64,000 nt of DNA from Candidatus Symbiopectobacterium endolongispinus (GCF_018777385.1 NZ_JAFJYB010000003.1:62001-126000), one strand, 5' to 3'. Numbered from the stretch's first letter, positions 40,009 to 51,194 are shown. Made by a program: numbers and translations. The notes: generated by a model from the sequence alone, not told the origin.

Positions 40009-40669
40009 GTGGAGTGTAAAGGTTTCCTGTTTGATTTAGATGGTACGTTGGTGGATTCACTACCAGCCGTGGAGCGTGCCTGGGTTAATTGGGCGGTTGC
40101 CCATGATATCGCCCCCCAGGAGGTGCTTGATTTTATCCATGGCAAACTGGCGATCACCTCGCTGCGCCACTTTTTGCAGGGTAAAAGCGAAGCAGAGATC
40201 CAGCGTGAGTTTGATGAACTGGAGCGCACCGAAGCGTCTGACACGCAGGGCGTGCAGGCGATGCCGGGCGCAAGCCAACTCCTTGAACGTCTTAACGCAC
40301 TCGGCATTCACTGGGCTATCGTGACAATCAGGCACCGTACCTATCGCCCATGCGCGCCATCGTGCCGGGCAATTGCCGCAGCCGCAGGTGTTTATCACCG
40401 CCGAACAGGTGGCTCGCGGTAAGCCTCAGCCGGATGCTTACCTGCTGGGTGCTGCAAGCCTGGGTCTGGAACCGCATGAGTGCGTGGTGGTAGAAGATGC
40501 GCCTGCCGGATTGGAATTCGGATTAGCGGCAAGTTGTCAGGTGATTGCCGTTAATGCCCCGGTGGATACCTTGGCGTTAGAGGACGTTGATATGGTTCTG
40601 ACATCGCTAACGCAACTGACCCTGACGCCTACGCCGAACGGTGTGCAGGTGAGTAAGCTAACCGATTGA
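40009..40669 (+). pseudogene. yfbT: HAD sugar phosphatase YfbT, frameshifted
   Basis: YfbT (also called HxpA) is a haloacid-dehalogenase phosphatase acting on sugar phosphates. Motif I is FLFDLDGTLVDSLPAVERAW. One extra A near 40325 (GTGACAATCAGG, expected ACA-TCA-GGC) shifts the frame after HWAIVT, just before motif II. The correct continuation GTVPIAHARHRAGQLPQPQV is readable, followed by motif III GKPQPDAYLLG and motif IV VVVEDAPAGLEFG. Start: GTG at 40009 with AAAGAGG 5 bases upstream. The truncated product would lack the catalytic core. Confidence 0.85.
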
Positions 40670-40725
40670 TAAAAGCGTAACTAAATATGATCAAAACCCC
40701 GCCTCGGCAGGGATTTTTTTATGTA

Positions 40726-41265
40726 TCAGGGGCGGCTGGTTTCAACTTGATACAGGCGTATAAACCCGAGCTGCTCCGGTGTGACACCGCTTAGCTGCAC
40801 GCCAAATATGGCTTCGGTTTTGGGCAATAAGGGGGGCGTCGAGCATCAGCTGCTGGGTGTGAGTTTCGCTTGGCAACGGCTTGCTGCTGACTGGATCGAG
40901 CTGACTACAGTCGAGTTGCGCGTGAAACGCAGGCAGTGCTGTACCTTCCAGTAGCCGAACGTGCAACAGCGCCTGGGGTGCCATTCGCCTCGGGTTCAAT
41001 ATGGCTCAGGGAAATGCTCAGTTTGCCAATATTGCTTTCTAAAATTGCGCTATTTTTCGCGCTGGGTAGCAGGTACACACCGTTGGTAGAGTGACTGTTT
41101 AAGTAAGGTATTTTGCTGCTCCAGGGCTAACGCCTGTGCCGTCAGTGTTTGTAATTGCCGGTTAAGCTGCCCCACTTCCTGTTGCAGCGTAGGCGTTTGC
41201 GGAGGCGCTGAACAGCCCGTCAGCGCCAGCATCAAGAGACTATATGCACGACAATAGTTATTCAT
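40726..41265 (-). pseudogene. yajI: Lipoprotein YajI (DUF3251), three frameshifts
   Basis: The start is a lipoprotein signal (AYSLLMLALTGC) followed by a glutamine-rich coiled-coil stretch (LQQEVGQLNRQLQTLTAQAL). Frame changes near 41080, near 40985 and at the C run 40831-40836 break it. The pieces read in order GVYLLPSAKNSAILESNIGK, QALLHVRLLEGTALPAFHAQ and LSGVTPEQLGFIRLYQVETS, matching the layout of E. coli YajI, which also lies next to and divergent from nrdR. Function unknown in any organism I recall. Three lesions make this a clear pseudogene. Confidence 0.82.
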
Positions 41266-41471
41266 TCAGGTATTTCACTCATTGCATTATGCCTTTTCTC
41301 GTGTCGTCTTTACGTGGCAAGTATATAAGCGTAGTGGCGAATGAGAGTTAAATCATGCTGCGTTTATGCTGGCACCTATGCAAATATTGGTCTGTAAGCG
41401 CTGGATATTTGGGTTAGTCAATAAAATCAGGGTAAACTAGGCGTAAGAGAAGCTAATCATCGGGATATGTT

Positions 41472-41921
41472 ATGCACTGCCCATTCTGCTCCGCTGTTGA
41501 TACCAAAGTTATTGATTCTCGTCTGGTCGGCGAAGGCACGCAGGTACGGCGTCGCCGTCAGTGTCTGGTGTGCAATGAGCGCTTTACCACCTTTGAAGTC
41601 GCGGAGCTAGTGATGCCCCGGGTGATCAAGAGTAATGACGTTCGCGAGCCCTTCAACGAAGAAAAATTGCGTAAAGGGATGCTGAAAGCGCTGGAAAAGC
41701 GGCCGGTCAGTGCGGATGACGTTGAAAACGCCCTCAATCATATCAAATCTCAACTGCGTGCTACGGGTGAGCGTGAAGTCACCGCTAAGATGATCGGCAA
41801 TCTGGTGATGGATGCCCTGAAGCATCTGGACAAAGTCGCTTATATTCGTTTTGCCTCCGTATACCGTAGTTTCGAGGATATTCGGGAGTTTGGCGAAGAG
41901 ATTGCTCGGTTACAGAATTAG
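41472..41921 (+). CDS. nrdR: Transcriptional repressor NrdR
   Basis: NrdR represses ribonucleotide reductase genes, sensing ATP/dATP. The zinc ribbon is [17 protein letters not shown] with the second cysteine pair in [16 protein letters not shown]; the ATP-cone domain follows ([20 protein letters not shown]). 149 residues, the E. coli length. It is first in the nrdR-ribD-ribE-nusB-thiL-pgpA cluster; ribD begins 5 bases after it. Intact. Confidence 0.97.
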   Translation: MHCPFCSAVDTKVIDSRLVGEGTQVRRRRQCLVCNERFTTFEVAELVMPRVIKSNDVREPFNEEKLRKGMLKALEKRPVSADDVENALNHIKSQLRATGEREVTAKMIGNLVMDALKHLDKVAYIRFASVYRSFEDIREFGEEIARLQN

Positions 41922-41925
41922 TCAT

Positions 41926-43041
41926 ATGGAACGGCAAGATGAATTCTGGATGGCGCGCGCGCTTGAATTAGCGCGGCGCGGGCGTTTCACTACGTCTCCA
42001 AACCCTAACGTTGGTTGTGTGATTGTGCGCGACGGTGAAATGGCCGGTGAAGGTTATCACTTGCGCGCCGGTGAGCCGCATGCGGAAGTACATGCGCTGC
42101 GCATGGCGGGTGAACAGGCCCGGGGAGCAACCGCTTATGTGACGCTGGAGCCGTGCAGTCACCATGGGCGCACGCCGCCCTGTGCGGATGCGCTGATTGC
42201 GGCGGGCGTGGCGCGCGTCGTGGCGGCGATGCAAGATCCCAATCCTCAGGTGGCCGGACGCGGTTTGCACCGTTTACAGCAGGCGGGTATCGCCGTCAGC
42301 CATGGCCTGATGATGCAAGATGCCGAGCAGGTCAATCTTGGTTTTCTGAAACGGATGCGCACCGGCGTTCCGTATGTCCGTCTTAAAGTGGCTGCTTCGC
42401 TGGATGGCCGCACGGCGATGGCGTCCGGAGAAAGCAAGTGGATCACCTCTCCCGAGGCGCGTCAGGATGTGCAACGCTTTCGTGCACAAAGCGCCGCTAT
42501 CCTTAGCAGCAGCGCTACCGTGTTGGCGGACGATCCGCTGTTGGCGGTACGTTGGGAGACGTTGGATGCCGCTACGCAACAACAGCTTCCCGATGTAGTG
42601 CTTCCTCAACCCGTGCGCGTGATCGTCGATAGCCATGGACGCGTAACGCCTCAGCATCAACTGGTCCATCAACCGGGCCAAACCTGGCTGGCGAGTACCC
42701 AACCGAACAATGACAGCGCATGGCCTGAAAGCGTGACACACCTTACTCTGCCCGCTCACGGTGGCGGTATCGATTTGGTTGCGCTAATGATGACGCTCGG
42801 CAAGCGACAGATTAATTCGGTTTGGGTTGAAGCCGGTGCTACGCTGGCAGGCGCGCTGTTGAATGCGGGCGTGGTCGATGAGCTGATCGTGTATATGGCC
42901 CCGAAACTGTTAGGGCATGATGCCCTGGCCCTGTGTGTGTTGCCGGGGTTGACGCAGTTGGCGCAAGCGCCTTCATTTACGCTGACGGGGGTGTGCCAGA
43001 TTGGCCCCGATCTCCGTCTGCGTTTGATACCGCAATCCTGA
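41926..43041 (+). CDS. ribD: Bifunctional riboflavin biosynthesis deaminase/reductase
   Basis: RibD deaminates and then reduces the pyrimidine intermediate of riboflavin synthesis. The N-terminal deaminase has its zinc site in HAEVHALRMAGEQ and LEPCSHHGRTPPCADALI. The C-terminal reductase contains LKVAASLDGRTAMASGESKW and VWVEAGATLAGALLNAGVVD. From ATG 41926 (MERQDEFWMARALELA) it has 371 residues against 367 in E. coli. Intact. Confidence 0.96.
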   Translation: MERQDEFWMARALELARRGRFTTSPNPNVGCVIVRDGEMAGEGYHLRAGEPHAEVHALRMAGEQARGATAYVTLEPCSHHGRTPPCADALIAAGVARVVAAMQDPNPQVAGRGLHRLQQAGIAVSHGLMMQDAEQVNLGFLKRMRTGVPYVRLKVAASLDGRTAMASGESKWITSPEARQDVQRFRAQSAAILSSSATVLADDPLLAVRWETLDAATQQQLPDVVLPQPVRVIVDSHGRVTPQHQLVHQPGQTWLASTQPNNDSAWPESVTHLTLPAHGGGIDLVALMMTLGKRQINSVWVEAGATLAGALLNAGVVDELIVYMAPKLLGHDALALCVLPGLTQLAQAPSFTLTGVCQIGPDLRLRLIPQS

Positions 43042-43179
43042 CGTCGATATCCTGCGGTTTTGGTTTGCTCTGGCCTCAATGGGGTGTGGCAGACAAAACC
43101 GGATACGCCGTCGCAAGAATGTGATAGAATTCGCCCCCCTGCGGGGTATTAGCATGCGATTATGATTATAAGGAACGCT

Positions 43180-43644
43180 ATGAACGTCATTGAAGGTGTT
43201 GTTGCCACCCCTGATGCCCGCGTCGCGATTGCGATTGCCCGTTTCAACAATTTTATCAACGATAGCCTGCTTGAAGGCGCTATCGATGCGCTGAAACGTA
43301 TTGGCCAGGTCAAAGATGAAAACATTACCGTCGTGTGGGTACCGGGTGCCTATGAGCTGCCGATGACTGCGCGCGCGCTGGCAAAAAATGGCTATGACGC
43401 CGTCGTGGCACTGGGAACGGTTATCCGTGGCGGTACTGCGCATTTTGAATATGTTGCGGGTGAATGTAGCTCCGGGTTGGCTCATGTTGCCATGAACAGC
43501 GATATTCCTGTGACGTTTGGCGTTTTGACGACAGAAAGCATCGAGCAGGCGATTGAACGCGCTGGTACCAAAGCTGGCAATAAGGGTGCAGAAGCTGCGC
43601 TGACCGCGCTGGAAATGATTAACGTATTGAAAGCTATTAAATAA
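43180..43644 (+). CDS. ribE: 6,7-dimethyl-8-ribityllumazine synthase
   Basis: Condenses the RibD-derived pyrimidine with dihydroxybutanone phosphate to make lumazine; it forms large hollow capsids in many bacteria (gene called ribE in E. coli, ribH elsewhere). Landmarks are [43 protein letters not shown] and [29 protein letters not shown] precedes the ATG at 43180; an in-frame ATG 18 bases earlier has no family match. 154 residues. Intact. Confidence 0.96.
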   Translation: MNVIEGVVATPDARVAIAIARFNNFINDSLLEGAIDALKRIGQVKDENITVVWVPGAYELPMTARALAKNGYDAVVALGTVIRGGTAHFEYVAGECSSGLAHVAMNSDIPVTFGVLTTESIEQAIERAGTKAGNKGAEAALTALEMINVLKAIK

Positions 43645-43668
43645 GTTTGATTAAGAAAGGGGTGTTCC

Positions 43669-44091
43669 GTGAAACCTGCTGCTCGTCGCCGCGCTCGTGA
43701 ATGTGCGGTTCAAGCGCTGTATTCCTGGCAATTGTCAAAGAATGACATTGCCGATATTGAACTGCAATTCCTGAGTGAGCAGGATGTCAAAAAAGATGTC
43801 GACATCAGCTACTTTCGTGAGTTGCTGGCGGGCGTCGCCATGCAGGCAGAAAAACTGGATGCATTGATGGCACCCTACCTGTCACGTCAGCTCGAAGAGT
43901 TGGGGCAGGTGGAGCGCGCCGTGCTGCGTATTGCACTGTTCGAACTGAGCAAGCGCGACGACGTCCCTTACAAGGTTGCCATCAACGAAGCCATTGAACT
44001 GGCGAAAGTGTTCGGTGCGGAAGATAGCCACAAGTTTGTCAACGGCGTATTGGATAAAGTCGCTCCAACGGTGCGCCAAACCAAGAAGTAA
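43669..44091 (+). CDS. nusB: Transcription antitermination factor NusB
   Basis: NusB binds boxA RNA with NusE (S10) in ribosomal RNA antitermination. The start is GTG, preceded by AAAGGGGTG, and gives [20 protein letters not shown]. Later segments are [20 protein letters not shown] and [19 protein letters not shown] with [16 protein letters not shown]. 140 residues against 139 in E. coli. Intact. Confidence 0.96.
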   Translation: MKPAARRRARECAVQALYSWQLSKNDIADIELQFLSEQDVKKDVDISYFRELLAGVAMQAEKLDALMAPYLSRQLEELGQVERAVLRIALFELSKRDDVPYKVAINEAIELAKVFGAEDSHKFVNGVLDKVAPTVRQTKK

Positions 44092-44095
44092 CGCT

Positions 44096-44117
44096 CAGGG
44101 CCGGAATACCGGCCCTG
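44096..44117 (+). terminator. Hairpin between nusB and thiL
   Basis: CAGGGCCGG and CCGGCCCTG pair perfectly with loop AATA. Only a few Ts follow, and thiL starts 29 bases later, so it may attenuate rather than end transcription. Confidence 0.6.
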
Positions 44118-44145
44118 TTCGCGATTGTTTTTGACGGAAACGGTT

Positions 44146-45132
44146 ATGGTTTACGGTGAGTTTCTGATTACCCGCTATTTCAATCGTGCGAACGCCTACA
44201 AGGCGGGAAATCCGCGTCGTGATGTGGAATTGGGGATTGGCGACGATTGTGCGTTGCTCACAGTGGCAGAAAAGCAGCTTTTAGCCGTCAGTACCGACAC
44301 GCTGGTGTCTGGTGTGCATTTCCTACCGACTATCGATCCTGCTGATTTGGGTTACAAATCGCTAGCCGTTAACTTAAGCGATCTGGCCGCCATGGGGGCC
44401 GATCCCGCCTGGCTCTCTCTCGCCATTACCTTGCCCGAAATCAACAGCGCGTGGTTGGCAGCCTACAGCGATAGCCTGTTCACGCTGCTGGATTACTATG
44501 GCATGCAGCTGATTGGCGGCGATACCACGCGCGGTCAGCTGAGCCTTACGTTGACCATTCACGGGCTGGTTCCTGCCGGTCGTGCGCTTACCCGTGCCGG
44601 TGCCCGCATTGGCGATTGGATCTACGTGACCGGAACGCTGGGTGACAGCGCCGCCGGGCTGGCGATTTTGCAACAACGTTTGCAGGTGAGTGACAGCGCG
44701 GCGCGCCAGTCATTGGTGCAACGCCATTTGCGTCCGCAGCCGCGCATTCTGCAAGGCCAGGCGTTGCGCACGCTTGCCAGTACGGCTATCGATCTGTCGG
44801 ATGGGCTGATCTCGGATTTACGCCATATTTTGGCCGCCAGCGATTGCGGCGCGTGCGTGCAGCTTGATGCTGTCCCTTATTCATCGGCAATGATGCAACA
44901 CGTTGATCCCGATCAGGCGCTGCGTTGGGCGCTGTCTGGCGGGGAAGATTATGAACTGTGCTTTACCGTGCCGGAAATTAATCGCGGGGCGATCGACATG
45001 GCGCTGGGCCAACTCGGCGTAGGCTATACCTGCATTGGTCAGATAGCGCCGTCGTCCGAAGGGCTGCGCTTTTTCCGTGGTGATAACGCAGTGGAACTGA
45101 ACTGGAAAGGCTATGGCCACTTCAGCCAATGA
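44146..45132 (+). CDS. thiL: Thiamine-monophosphate kinase
   Basis: ThiL phosphorylates thiamine monophosphate to the active diphosphate. Landmarks are [12 protein letters not shown] (metal binding), [61 protein letters not shown] and [12 protein letters not shown]. The ATG at 44146 ([12 protein letters not shown]) fits the E. coli start. 328 residues. The end overlaps pgpA by 20 bases. Intact. Confidence 0.95.
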   Translation: MVYGEFLITRYFNRANAYKAGNPRRDVELGIGDDCALLTVAEKQLLAVSTDTLVSGVHFLPTIDPADLGYKSLAVNLSDLAAMGADPAWLSLAITLPEINSAWLAAYSDSLFTLLDYYGMQLIGGDTTRGQLSLTLTIHGLVPAGRALTRAGARIGDWIYVTGTLGDSAAGLAILQQRLQVSDSAARQSLVQRHLRPQPRILQGQALRTLASTAIDLSDGLISDLRHILAASDCGACVQLDAVPYSSAMMQHVDPDQALRWALSGGEDYELCFTVPEINRGAIDMALGQLGVGYTCIGQIAPSSEGLRFFRGDNAVELNWKGYGHFSQ

Positions 45133-45634
45133 CCGAGAAACAAAGCGCGCCGCTAAGCAGCGTTTGCGCCTGAGCAATCCCTGGCATCTGCTGGCAACCG
45201 GGTTTGGCAGTGGCCTCTCACCCTGGATGCCGGGCACATCGGGATCGCTGGCGGCGATCCCGATGTGGTATCTGCTCTCCTTCCTGCCCTGGCAACTGTA
45301 TTCACTGACTATCATGTTCAGCATTTGCATCGGCGTTTACCTGTGTCATCAAACGGCTAAAGACATGGGCGTACACGATCACGGCAGCATCGTCTGGGAT
45401 GAATTTGTCGGGATGTGGATCACGCTGATGGCGATCCCGAATGAACAGTGGCAGTGGGTGCTGGCAGGGTTTGTAGTGTTTCGTATTCTGGATATTTTCA
45501 AACCCTGGCCGATACGCTGGTTCGATCGCAACGTGCACGGCGGCATTGGTATCATGATTGACGATATTGTGGCAGGGGTTATCTCTGCTGGCATTATCTA
45601 CTGGATTGGGCACCACTGGCCGCTATTTTCTTAA
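45113..45634 (+). CDS. pgpA: Phosphatidylglycerophosphatase A
   Basis: PgpA removes phosphate from phosphatidylglycerophosphate in the inner membrane. Landmarks are [40 protein letters not shown] with the likely catalytic acidic residues, and [20 protein letters not shown]. Several hydrophobic helices. 173 residues against 172 in E. coli. In E. coli yajO follows; here the convergent dxs comes directly after. Intact. Confidence 0.95.
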   Translation: MATSANDRETKRAAKQRLRLSNPWHLLATGFGSGLSPWMPGTSGSLAAIPMWYLLSFLPWQLYSLTIMFSICIGVYLCHQTAKDMGVHDHGSIVWDEFVGMWITLMAIPNEQWQWVLAGFVVFRILDIFKPWPIRWFDRNVHGGIGIMIDDIVAGVISAGIIYWIGHHWPLFS

Positions 45635-45652
45635 ACAGCCTGTGCGGTGGCT

Positions 45653-45673
45653 GACCGGGGCGACTGCCCGGTC
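45653..45673. terminator. Hairpin between convergent pgpA and dxs
   Basis: GACCGGG and CCCGGTC pair around an 8-base loop in the 49-base spacer between the two converging genes. There is no marked T run on the plus side, so strength is uncertain. Confidence 0.5.
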
Positions 45674-45683
45674 GAAACAACTA

Positions 45684-47546
45684 TCATTGCAGCCATTCAT
45701 CAATGCGACGTTCGATGCCCGCCGCATCCAACCCCAGATCGTGACGTACTTCTCCCTGTGTCCCTTGGGGAATAAAGCTGTCCGGTAGCCCCAGATTTAA
45801 CACCGGAATGCCCAGACGCTGCGCCATCACCACTTCATTCACGCCGCTGCCCGCACCGCCCATCAATGCATTCTCTTCCAGCGTCACCAGCAGATCGTGG
45901 CTTTTTGCCAGCTCAGTGATTAGCGTTTCATTCAGCGGTTTGACGAAGCGCATGTCGACCAATGTCGCATTGCGCTTTTCGGCAACCTGCTGTGCTTCCG
46001 GCAGCAGGGTGCCGAAATTGAGGATGGCGACTTTTTCGCCCGTGCGTCGTACCACCCCTTTACCGATCGGCAATTCCTGCAACGGCTCAAGCGTGGCTCC
46101 AGTACCGGTACCGCGTGGGTAACGCACGGCGCAAGGGCCGTCTTGATAACGGTAGCCGGTAAACAACATCTGGCGACATTCGTTCTCATCGCTCGGTGCC
46201 ATGATAATCAGATCGGGAATGCAACGTAGGAAGGACAAGTCAAACGCCCCCTGATGCGTTTGGCCGTCCGCGCCCACAATACCGCCGCGATCGATAGCGA
46301 ACAGTACCGGCAGATTCTGAATGGCGACGTCGTGAATCACCTGATCGTAGGCGCGTTGTAAAAAGGTGGAGTAGATCGCCACCACCGGTTTGTACCCGCC
46401 CAGCGCTAAACCGGCGGCAAAGGTGACGGCGTGCTGCTCGGCAATGGCAACATCGAAATATTGTTGTTGGTAGTCACGAGAGAAGCGCACCATGCCAGAA
46501 CCTTCGCGCATCGCTGGCGTCACTGCTATCAGCTTGCTGTCTTTGGCGGCGATTTCACACAGCCAATCACCGAAAATGGCCGAGTAGCTGGGGAGGCTCG
46601 CCTTGCTTTTGGGCAAGGTACCGCTGGCCGGATTAAACTTGGGCACGGCATGCCAACTGATAGGATCTTGCTCTGCTGGGGCATAGCCACGACCTTTTTT
46701 GGTCATGATATGCAGCAACTGCGGACCCTTCAGGCTACGCATATTTTTCATGGTTTGCGCCAGCCCGACCACATCATGACCGTCGACCGGGCCGATATAG
46801 TTAAAGCCGAGTTCTTCAAACAGCGTTCCGGGTACCACCATGCCTTTCAGATGTTCTTCCGTGCGTTTGACCAGCTCTTTGATCGGCGGGATGCCAGACA
46901 GCACTTTCTTACCGCCTTCGCGCAGGGTGGAGTAGAGTTTACCGGATAACAGTTGTGCCAAGTGATTGTTGAGCGCACCGACGTTTTCGGAAATGGACAT
47001 CTCGTTGTCGTTCAACACCACCAGCAGATCGGAACGAATATCGCCCGCGTGGTTCATGGCTTCAAATGCCATTCCCGCGGTCAGTGCGCCGTCGCCGATA
47101 ACGCACACGGTACGGCGTCCTTTGCCTTCTCGTTCGGCGGCAACCGCCATGCCCAGCCCGGCGCTGATCGATGTGGAGGAGTGACCGACGCTTAACACAT
47201 CGTATTCACTCTCGCCGCGCCAGGGGAACGGGTGCAGGCCGCCTTTCTGGCGGATGGTGGAAATACGATCGCGGCGACCGGTGATGATTTTGTGAGGATA
47301 GGCTTGATGGCCGACATCCCACACCAGATGGTCAAATGGTGTGTTGTAGACATAGTGCAGCGCCACGGTGAGTTCAACGGTGCCGAGCCCTGAAGCAAAG
47401 TGGCCGCTGGAGCGGCTAACGCTGTCCAGCAGATATTGACGAAGTTCATCGCACAGTTTAGGCAGGCTGTCACGCGGCAGCATGCGCAGTTCGTCAGGTG
47501 TTTCCACTAAAGCCAGTGTCGGGTACTTTGCAATATCAAAACTCAT
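45684..47546 (-). CDS. dxs: 1-deoxy-D-xylulose-5-phosphate synthase
   Basis: Dxs condenses pyruvate and glyceraldehyde 3-phosphate with thiamine diphosphate, feeding isoprenoid, thiamine and pyridoxal synthesis. The diphosphate-binding motif is [20 protein letters not shown], and the cofactor-activating glutamate lies in [20 protein letters not shown]-terminal [20 protein letters not shown] and [20 protein letters not shown] are also typical. 620 residues, as in E. coli. Last gene of xseB-ispA-dxs on this strand. Intact. Confidence 0.97.
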   Translation of the reverse strand: MSFDIAKYPTLALVETPDELRMLPRDSLPKLCDELRQYLLDSVSRSSGHFASGLGTVELTVALHYVYNTPFDHLVWDVGHQAYPHKIITGRRDRISTIRQKGGLHPFPWRGESEYDVLSVGHSSTSISAGLGMAVAAEREGKGRRTVCVIGDGALTAGMAFEAMNHAGDIRSDLLVVLNDNEMSISENVGALNNHLAQLLSGKLYSTLREGGKKVLSGIPPIKELVKRTEEHLKGMVVPGTLFEELGFNYIGPVDGHDVVGLAQTMKNMRSLKGPQLLHIMTKKGRGYAPAEQDPISWHAVPKFNPASGTLPKSKASLPSYSAIFGDWLCEIAAKDSKLIAVTPAMREGSGMVRFSRDYQQQYFDVAIAEQHAVTFAAGLALGGYKPVVAIYSTFLQRAYDQVIHDVAIQNLPVLFAIDRGGIVGADGQTHQGAFDLSFLRCIPDLIIMAPSDENECRQMLFTGYRYQDGPCAVRYPRGTGTGATLEPLQELPIGKGVVRRTGEKVAILNFGTLLPEAQQVAEKRNATLVDMRFVKPLNETLITELAKSHDLLVTLEENALMGGAGSGVNEVVMAQRLGIPVLNLGLPDSFIPQGTQGEVRHDLGLDAAGIERRIDEWLQ

Positions 47547-47658
47547 TTGCGACTCATTCTGAGGTGTAATCCCCGTTCTCTCTCAAGCGGCGAATGCAGT
47601 ATCCATCCGGGCGTTGCCACCGTGCGACACGCTTGAAATTCACTGGGTGATGTTGAAA

Positions 47659-48570
47659 TTATTTATCTCTCTCGACGATATAATTCGCCAATGCCCGTAG
47701 TACCGTAGTATCGAGCGGCGTTGCGCTGGCCGCTTGCAGTTCATCCAATGCTGCCAGTGATTCCTGATAGAGATCCCACGCCTTTGCCCGTGCACTGTCA
47801 AGCCCGAGCAAGCCGGGATAGGTACTTTTGCCCAGTTGCTGATCGGCCCCTTGTCGCTTACCGGTGGTGGCGCTGTCACCAACCACATCAAGGATGTCAT
47901 CCTGCACCTGAAAGGCCAGACCGATAGCATTGGCATAGCGATCGAGGTGTGGCAGTGCCGCCCGACCCGCAGTACCAGCGCTGAGCGCGCCGAGCCTGAC
48001 TGCTGTGCGAATCAATGCGCCGGTTTTGTGGCGATGAATTTGCTCCAGTGCGGTGAGATCAACTTGCTTACCCTCTGCCGCCAAATCCAGCGCTTGCCCA
48101 CCGCACATGCCTGCCACGCCGCTGGCGTACGCCAGTTCTGCAACCATTGAGAGGCGATCGCGGTCGCTGACTTCCGGCATGGAGCCGTCAGCCAGAATGG
48201 AGAAGGCTAACGTTTGAAGCGCATCCCCGGCCAGAACCGCTGTGGCTTCGCCAAATTTAATGTGACAGGTCGGTTGACCACGGCGCAGGTCATCATCGTC
48301 CATGGCAGGCAAATCGTCATGAATCAGCGAATAAGCGTGGATAGATTCCACTGCGGCAGCTGGTGTATCCAGGCTGCTCAGCGGAATGCCGAAAAGTTGC
48401 CCGGTGGTATAAACCAAAAAAGGCCGAAGGCGTTTGCCTCCCAGCAGCGCACCGTAGGCCATGGCGTCAACCAGCGGACTACCCTGAAACGGCAAGTCGG
48501 TGATAAAACGGTTCAATGCCTGATTAACGCGATCGGCATGGGCGCGCAATTGCTCAGCGAATTCCGTCAT
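47659..48570 (-). CDS. ispA: Farnesyl diphosphate synthase (geranyltranstransferase)
   Basis: IspA elongates DMAPP with two IPP units to farnesyl diphosphate. The first aspartate-rich motif is [19 protein letters not shown] and the second [31 protein letters not shown] is the substrate-binding start. 303 residues against 299 in E. coli. Overlaps xseB by 4 bases. Intact. Confidence 0.96.
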   Translation of the reverse strand: MTEFAEQLRAHADRVNQALNRFITDLPFQGSPLVDAMAYGALLGGKRLRPFLVYTTGQLFGIPLSSLDTPAAAVESIHAYSLIHDDLPAMDDDDLRRGQPTCHIKFGEATAVLAGDALQTLAFSILADGSMPEVSDRDRLSMVAELAYASGVAGMCGGQALDLAAEGKQVDLTALEQIHRHKTGALIRTAVRLGALSAGTAGRAALPHLDRYANAIGLAFQVQDDILDVVGDSATTGKRQGADQQLGKSTYPGLLGLDSARAKAWDLYQESLAALDELQAASATPLDTTVLRALANYIVERDK

Positions 48571-48875
48571 AGTGGTTTACTGTTCGGGGTTGTCGTGCCC
48601 TGAGCGAAAGGGGACAGCGCGGCATCCGGTTCATCGCTTAGCAGGATTTGTACGCGTTGCTCTGCTTGTTGCAACTGCAACTGTCCCTGACGCGCTAACT
48701 GAATGCCACTTTCAAAAGCACTCAGCGCGGCTTCCAACGGCAAATCGCCCGACTCAAGGCGGGTGACAATCTGTTCCAGCTGTTGTAGCGCATCTTCAAA
48801 ACTCAGCGCTGAGTCAGCGGTGTTCAGCGTTTCGCTGTTTGCCTCCGAGTGAGGCGACGTTTTTTTTGCAGGCAT
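48567..48875 (-). CDS. xseB: Exodeoxyribonuclease VII small subunit
   Basis: XseB partners XseA in exonuclease VII. The core [20 protein letters not shown] and [20 protein letters not shown] form the conserved helical hairpin. At 102 residues it is longer than the 80 of E. coli because of a polar N-terminal extension ([20 protein letters not shown]) and a longer tail. An internal start is not obvious. First gene of the xseB-ispA-dxs operon. Intact. Confidence 0.92.
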   Translation of the reverse strand: MPAKKTSPHSEANSETLNTADSALSFEDALQQLEQIVTRLESGDLPLEAALSAFESGIQLARQGQLQLQQAEQRVQILLSDEPDAALSPFAQGTTTPNSKPL

Positions 48876-49102
48876 GACCTATTTTACATCCTGATCGCTA
48901 AGTTATGCTGTTCTTTACTGTTCGCTACTGGTCCATCGCACAGATAAGCACATCCTTCCTGCGCGCAGCGTGCGAGAAGATGATATACTCTGCGCCCTGG
49001 ATGCTATTGGTAAAATCACCCTATGGAACGAGTTTACCGATAACGTGAATGTAGCACTCTGGTTAACACTTACGCCCATTTGACCAAGTAACGACAGCCA
49101 TC

Positions 49103-50551
49103 ATGAAGTTTATCATTAAATTGTTCCCGGAAATCACCATCAAGAGTCAATCTGTGCGGTTGCGCTTTATTAAGATACTTACCGGTAACATTCGTAACGT
49201 GCTTAAGCAGTATGACGACCAACTGGCCGTCGTCCGTCATTGGGATCATATCGAAGTCCGCGCCAAAGAGGAAAGCCAACGCGAAGAGATTCGCGATGCG
49301 TTAACCCGTATTCCCGGCATTCATCATATTCTGGACGTTGAAGACCACGCTTACACCGACGTGCACGACATTTTTGAACAAACGTTGGCGCTGTATCGTC
49401 CACAGCTAGAAGGAAAAAGCTTCTGTGTACGCGTGAAACGGCGCGGCAAGCACGACTTCTCATCGCAGGATGTAGAGCGTTATGTGGGCGGTGGACTTAA
49501 TCAGCACATCGACAGTGCGCACGTTAACCTTACCACACCGCAGGTCACGGTTCATCTGGAGATTGAACAGGATCGTTTGCTGCTGATTAAAGGGCGTTAT
49601 GAAGGCATCGGTGGTTTCCCTATCGGTACGCAAGAAGATGTACTGTCACTGATTTCCGGCGGGTTCGATTCTGGCGTGTCTAGCTATATGCTTATCCGCC
49701 GTGGCTGTCGCGTGCATTACTGCTTTTTCAATCTGGGCGGCGCAGCGCATGAAATTGGTGTTAAACAGGTCGCACACTATTTGTGGAAACGCTTTGGCAG
49801 CTCGCATCGTGTGCGCCTTGTCGCTATTGATTTTGAACCCGTGGTGGGCGAGATCCTGGAAAAAGTGGATGACGGCCAGATGGGCGTCGTGCTTAAACGT
49901 ATGATGGTGCGTGCCGCATCGCGCATTGCAGAGCGTTATGGCGTTCAGGCGTTGGTAACCGGCGAAGCGTTAGGTCAGGTTTCCAGTCAAATGTTGACCA
50001 ACCTGCGTCTCATCGATAATGCGTCGGATACGCTGATTCTGCGCCCGCTGATTTCACACGATAAAGAGCACATCATCAAGCTGGCACGCCATTTAGGCAC
50101 GGAAGATTTTGCCAAGACCATGCCTGAGTATTGCGGGGTCATTTCCAAGAGCCCAACAGTAAAAGCGGTCAAATCCAAAATCGAAGAGGAAGAAGGCAAG
50201 TTCGATTTTGAGATTCTGGACAGGGTGATTTTTGAAGCGCGCAATATAGATATCCGCGATATCGCCACCCAGACCTCGCAAGAGATCACGGAAGTTGAAA
50301 CCGTGGCATCGCTTTCTGCTGACGATATTCTGCTGGATATTCGCTCGGTGGATGAGCAAGACGATCGTCCGCTTGCGCTCACCGGTGTTGAAATCAAATC
50401 GCTGCCGTTCTACAAGCTCAGCACGCAGTTTGGCGATCTTGATCAGGGTAAGACCTATCTGCTGTACTGTGAACGCGGTGTGATGAGTCGTTTGCAGGCG
50501 CTGTATCTGCGTGAGCAGGGGTTCACTAACGTGAAGGTCTATCGGCCTTAA
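49103..50551 (+). CDS. thiI: tRNA 4-thiouridine / thiamine thiazole sulfurtransferase
   Basis: ThiI makes 4-thiouridine at position 8 of tRNA and hands sulfur to ThiS for the thiazole of thiamine. Domains in order: ferredoxin-like and THUMP (residues about 1-165), the PP-loop ATPase ([19 protein letters not shown]) and a C-terminal rhodanese domain with catalytic Cys456 in [13 protein letters not shown]. 482 residues, as in E. coli. Intact. Divergent from xseB. Confidence 0.96.
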   Translation: MKFIIKLFPEITIKSQSVRLRFIKILTGNIRNVLKQYDDQLAVVRHWDHIEVRAKEESQREEIRDALTRIPGIHHILDVEDHAYTDVHDIFEQTLALYRPQLEGKSFCVRVKRRGKHDFSSQDVERYVGGGLNQHIDSAHVNLTTPQVTVHLEIEQDRLLLIKGRYEGIGGFPIGTQEDVLSLISGGFDSGVSSYMLIRRGCRVHYCFFNLGGAAHEIGVKQVAHYLWKRFGSSHRVRLVAIDFEPVVGEILEKVDDGQMGVVLKRMMVRAASRIAERYGVQALVTGEALGQVSSQMLTNLRLIDNASDTLILRPLISHDKEHIIKLARHLGTEDFAKTMPEYCGVISKSPTVKAVKSKIEEEEGKFDFEILDRVIFEARNIDIRDIATQTSQEITEVETVASLSADDILLDIRSVDEQDDRPLALTGVEIKSLPFYKLSTQFGDLDQGKTYLLYCERGVMSRLQALYLREQGFTNVKVYRP

Positions 50552-50562
50552 CCTTACCCTCA

Positions 50563-50588
50563 TCATTCTCCGTGCGAGCGGAGGATGA
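50563..50588. repeat. Short palindrome related to the 20.6-kb repeat
   Basis: TCATTCTCCG and CGGAGGATGA pair with one wobble around loop TGCGAG. The right arm, extended as CGGAGGATGAC, is identical to the core of the inverted repeat at 20575-20638. It lies between convergent thiI and yajL and may also serve as a transcription terminator. Confidence 0.65.
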
Positions 50589-50612
50589 CTGAATCACAGA
50601 GGTTTGATGGCA

Positions 50613-51194
50613 TCAATCCCGATAATCATAAATGCCCGGTGGCAGCACCAACTGCGCTACCACTTCCGCCGCTTTGGCACGCCCGGACAGTAAATCAATC
50701 AGCTTCAAGGCGAAATCCATGCTGGTGCCGGGGCCCTGGCTGGTCAGCAGATTAACGCGTGGATCGAATACCACGCGCTCATCCATCCATTTTTCTGGTG
50801 CGATTTTCTCTTTTAGCGTGGGGTATCCGGTCATGTTGCCGACCGGAAACAGCTGGTGGTGTTCCAGCACCAGAGCAGGAACGGCACAGATAGCGGCCAC
50901 AATTTTCCCTTCCTGATGCTTTTGGCGAATGCATTCCACCAGCAACTGGCTGTCGCGGAAGCATTCTGCTCCCTTGACACCGCCCGGTAACACGATGGCA
51001 TCAAACGGGTTATCTGCAACGGAAACCAGCGGTGCATCCGCCACCAATCTTGCGCCACGCGAACAGGTTATCGTTGTGGCGCCATCGCTGGCGACAGTGA
51101 CAGCAATACCAGCGCGTACCAGCAGGTCAAATGTGGTGACGGCTTCGGTTTCTTCGCTACCAGGAGCCAGACAGAGGAGTACCGATGCGGTCAT
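50613..51194 (-). CDS. yajL: DJ-1 family protein deglycase/chaperone YajL
   Basis: YajL is the E. coli homologue of human DJ-1, protecting proteins against oxidative and carbonyl damage. The nucleophile elbow is [16 protein letters not shown] with Cys103, the equivalent of DJ-1 Cys106. Other landmarks are [36 protein letters not shown] and [20 protein letters not shown]. 193 residues against 196. Its ATG lies inside the 3' end of the decayed panE. Intact. Confidence 0.94.
   Translation of the reverse strand: MTASVLLCLAPGSEETEAVTTFDLLVRAGIAVTVASDGATTITCSRGARLVADAPLVSVADNPFDAIVLPGGVKGAECFRDSQLLVECIRQKHQEGKIVAAICAVPALVLEHHQLFPVGNMTGYPTLKEKIAPEKWMDERVVFDPRVNLLTSQGPGTSMDFALKLIDLLSGRAKAAEVVAQLVLPPGIYDYRD

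Noticed and set aside
49000-49102. A small RNA or riboswitch upstream of thiI
   Set aside because: No TPP riboswitch motif (CTGAGA...ACCTGATCTGG-type elements) is visible, and ThiI is not usually controlled by one.
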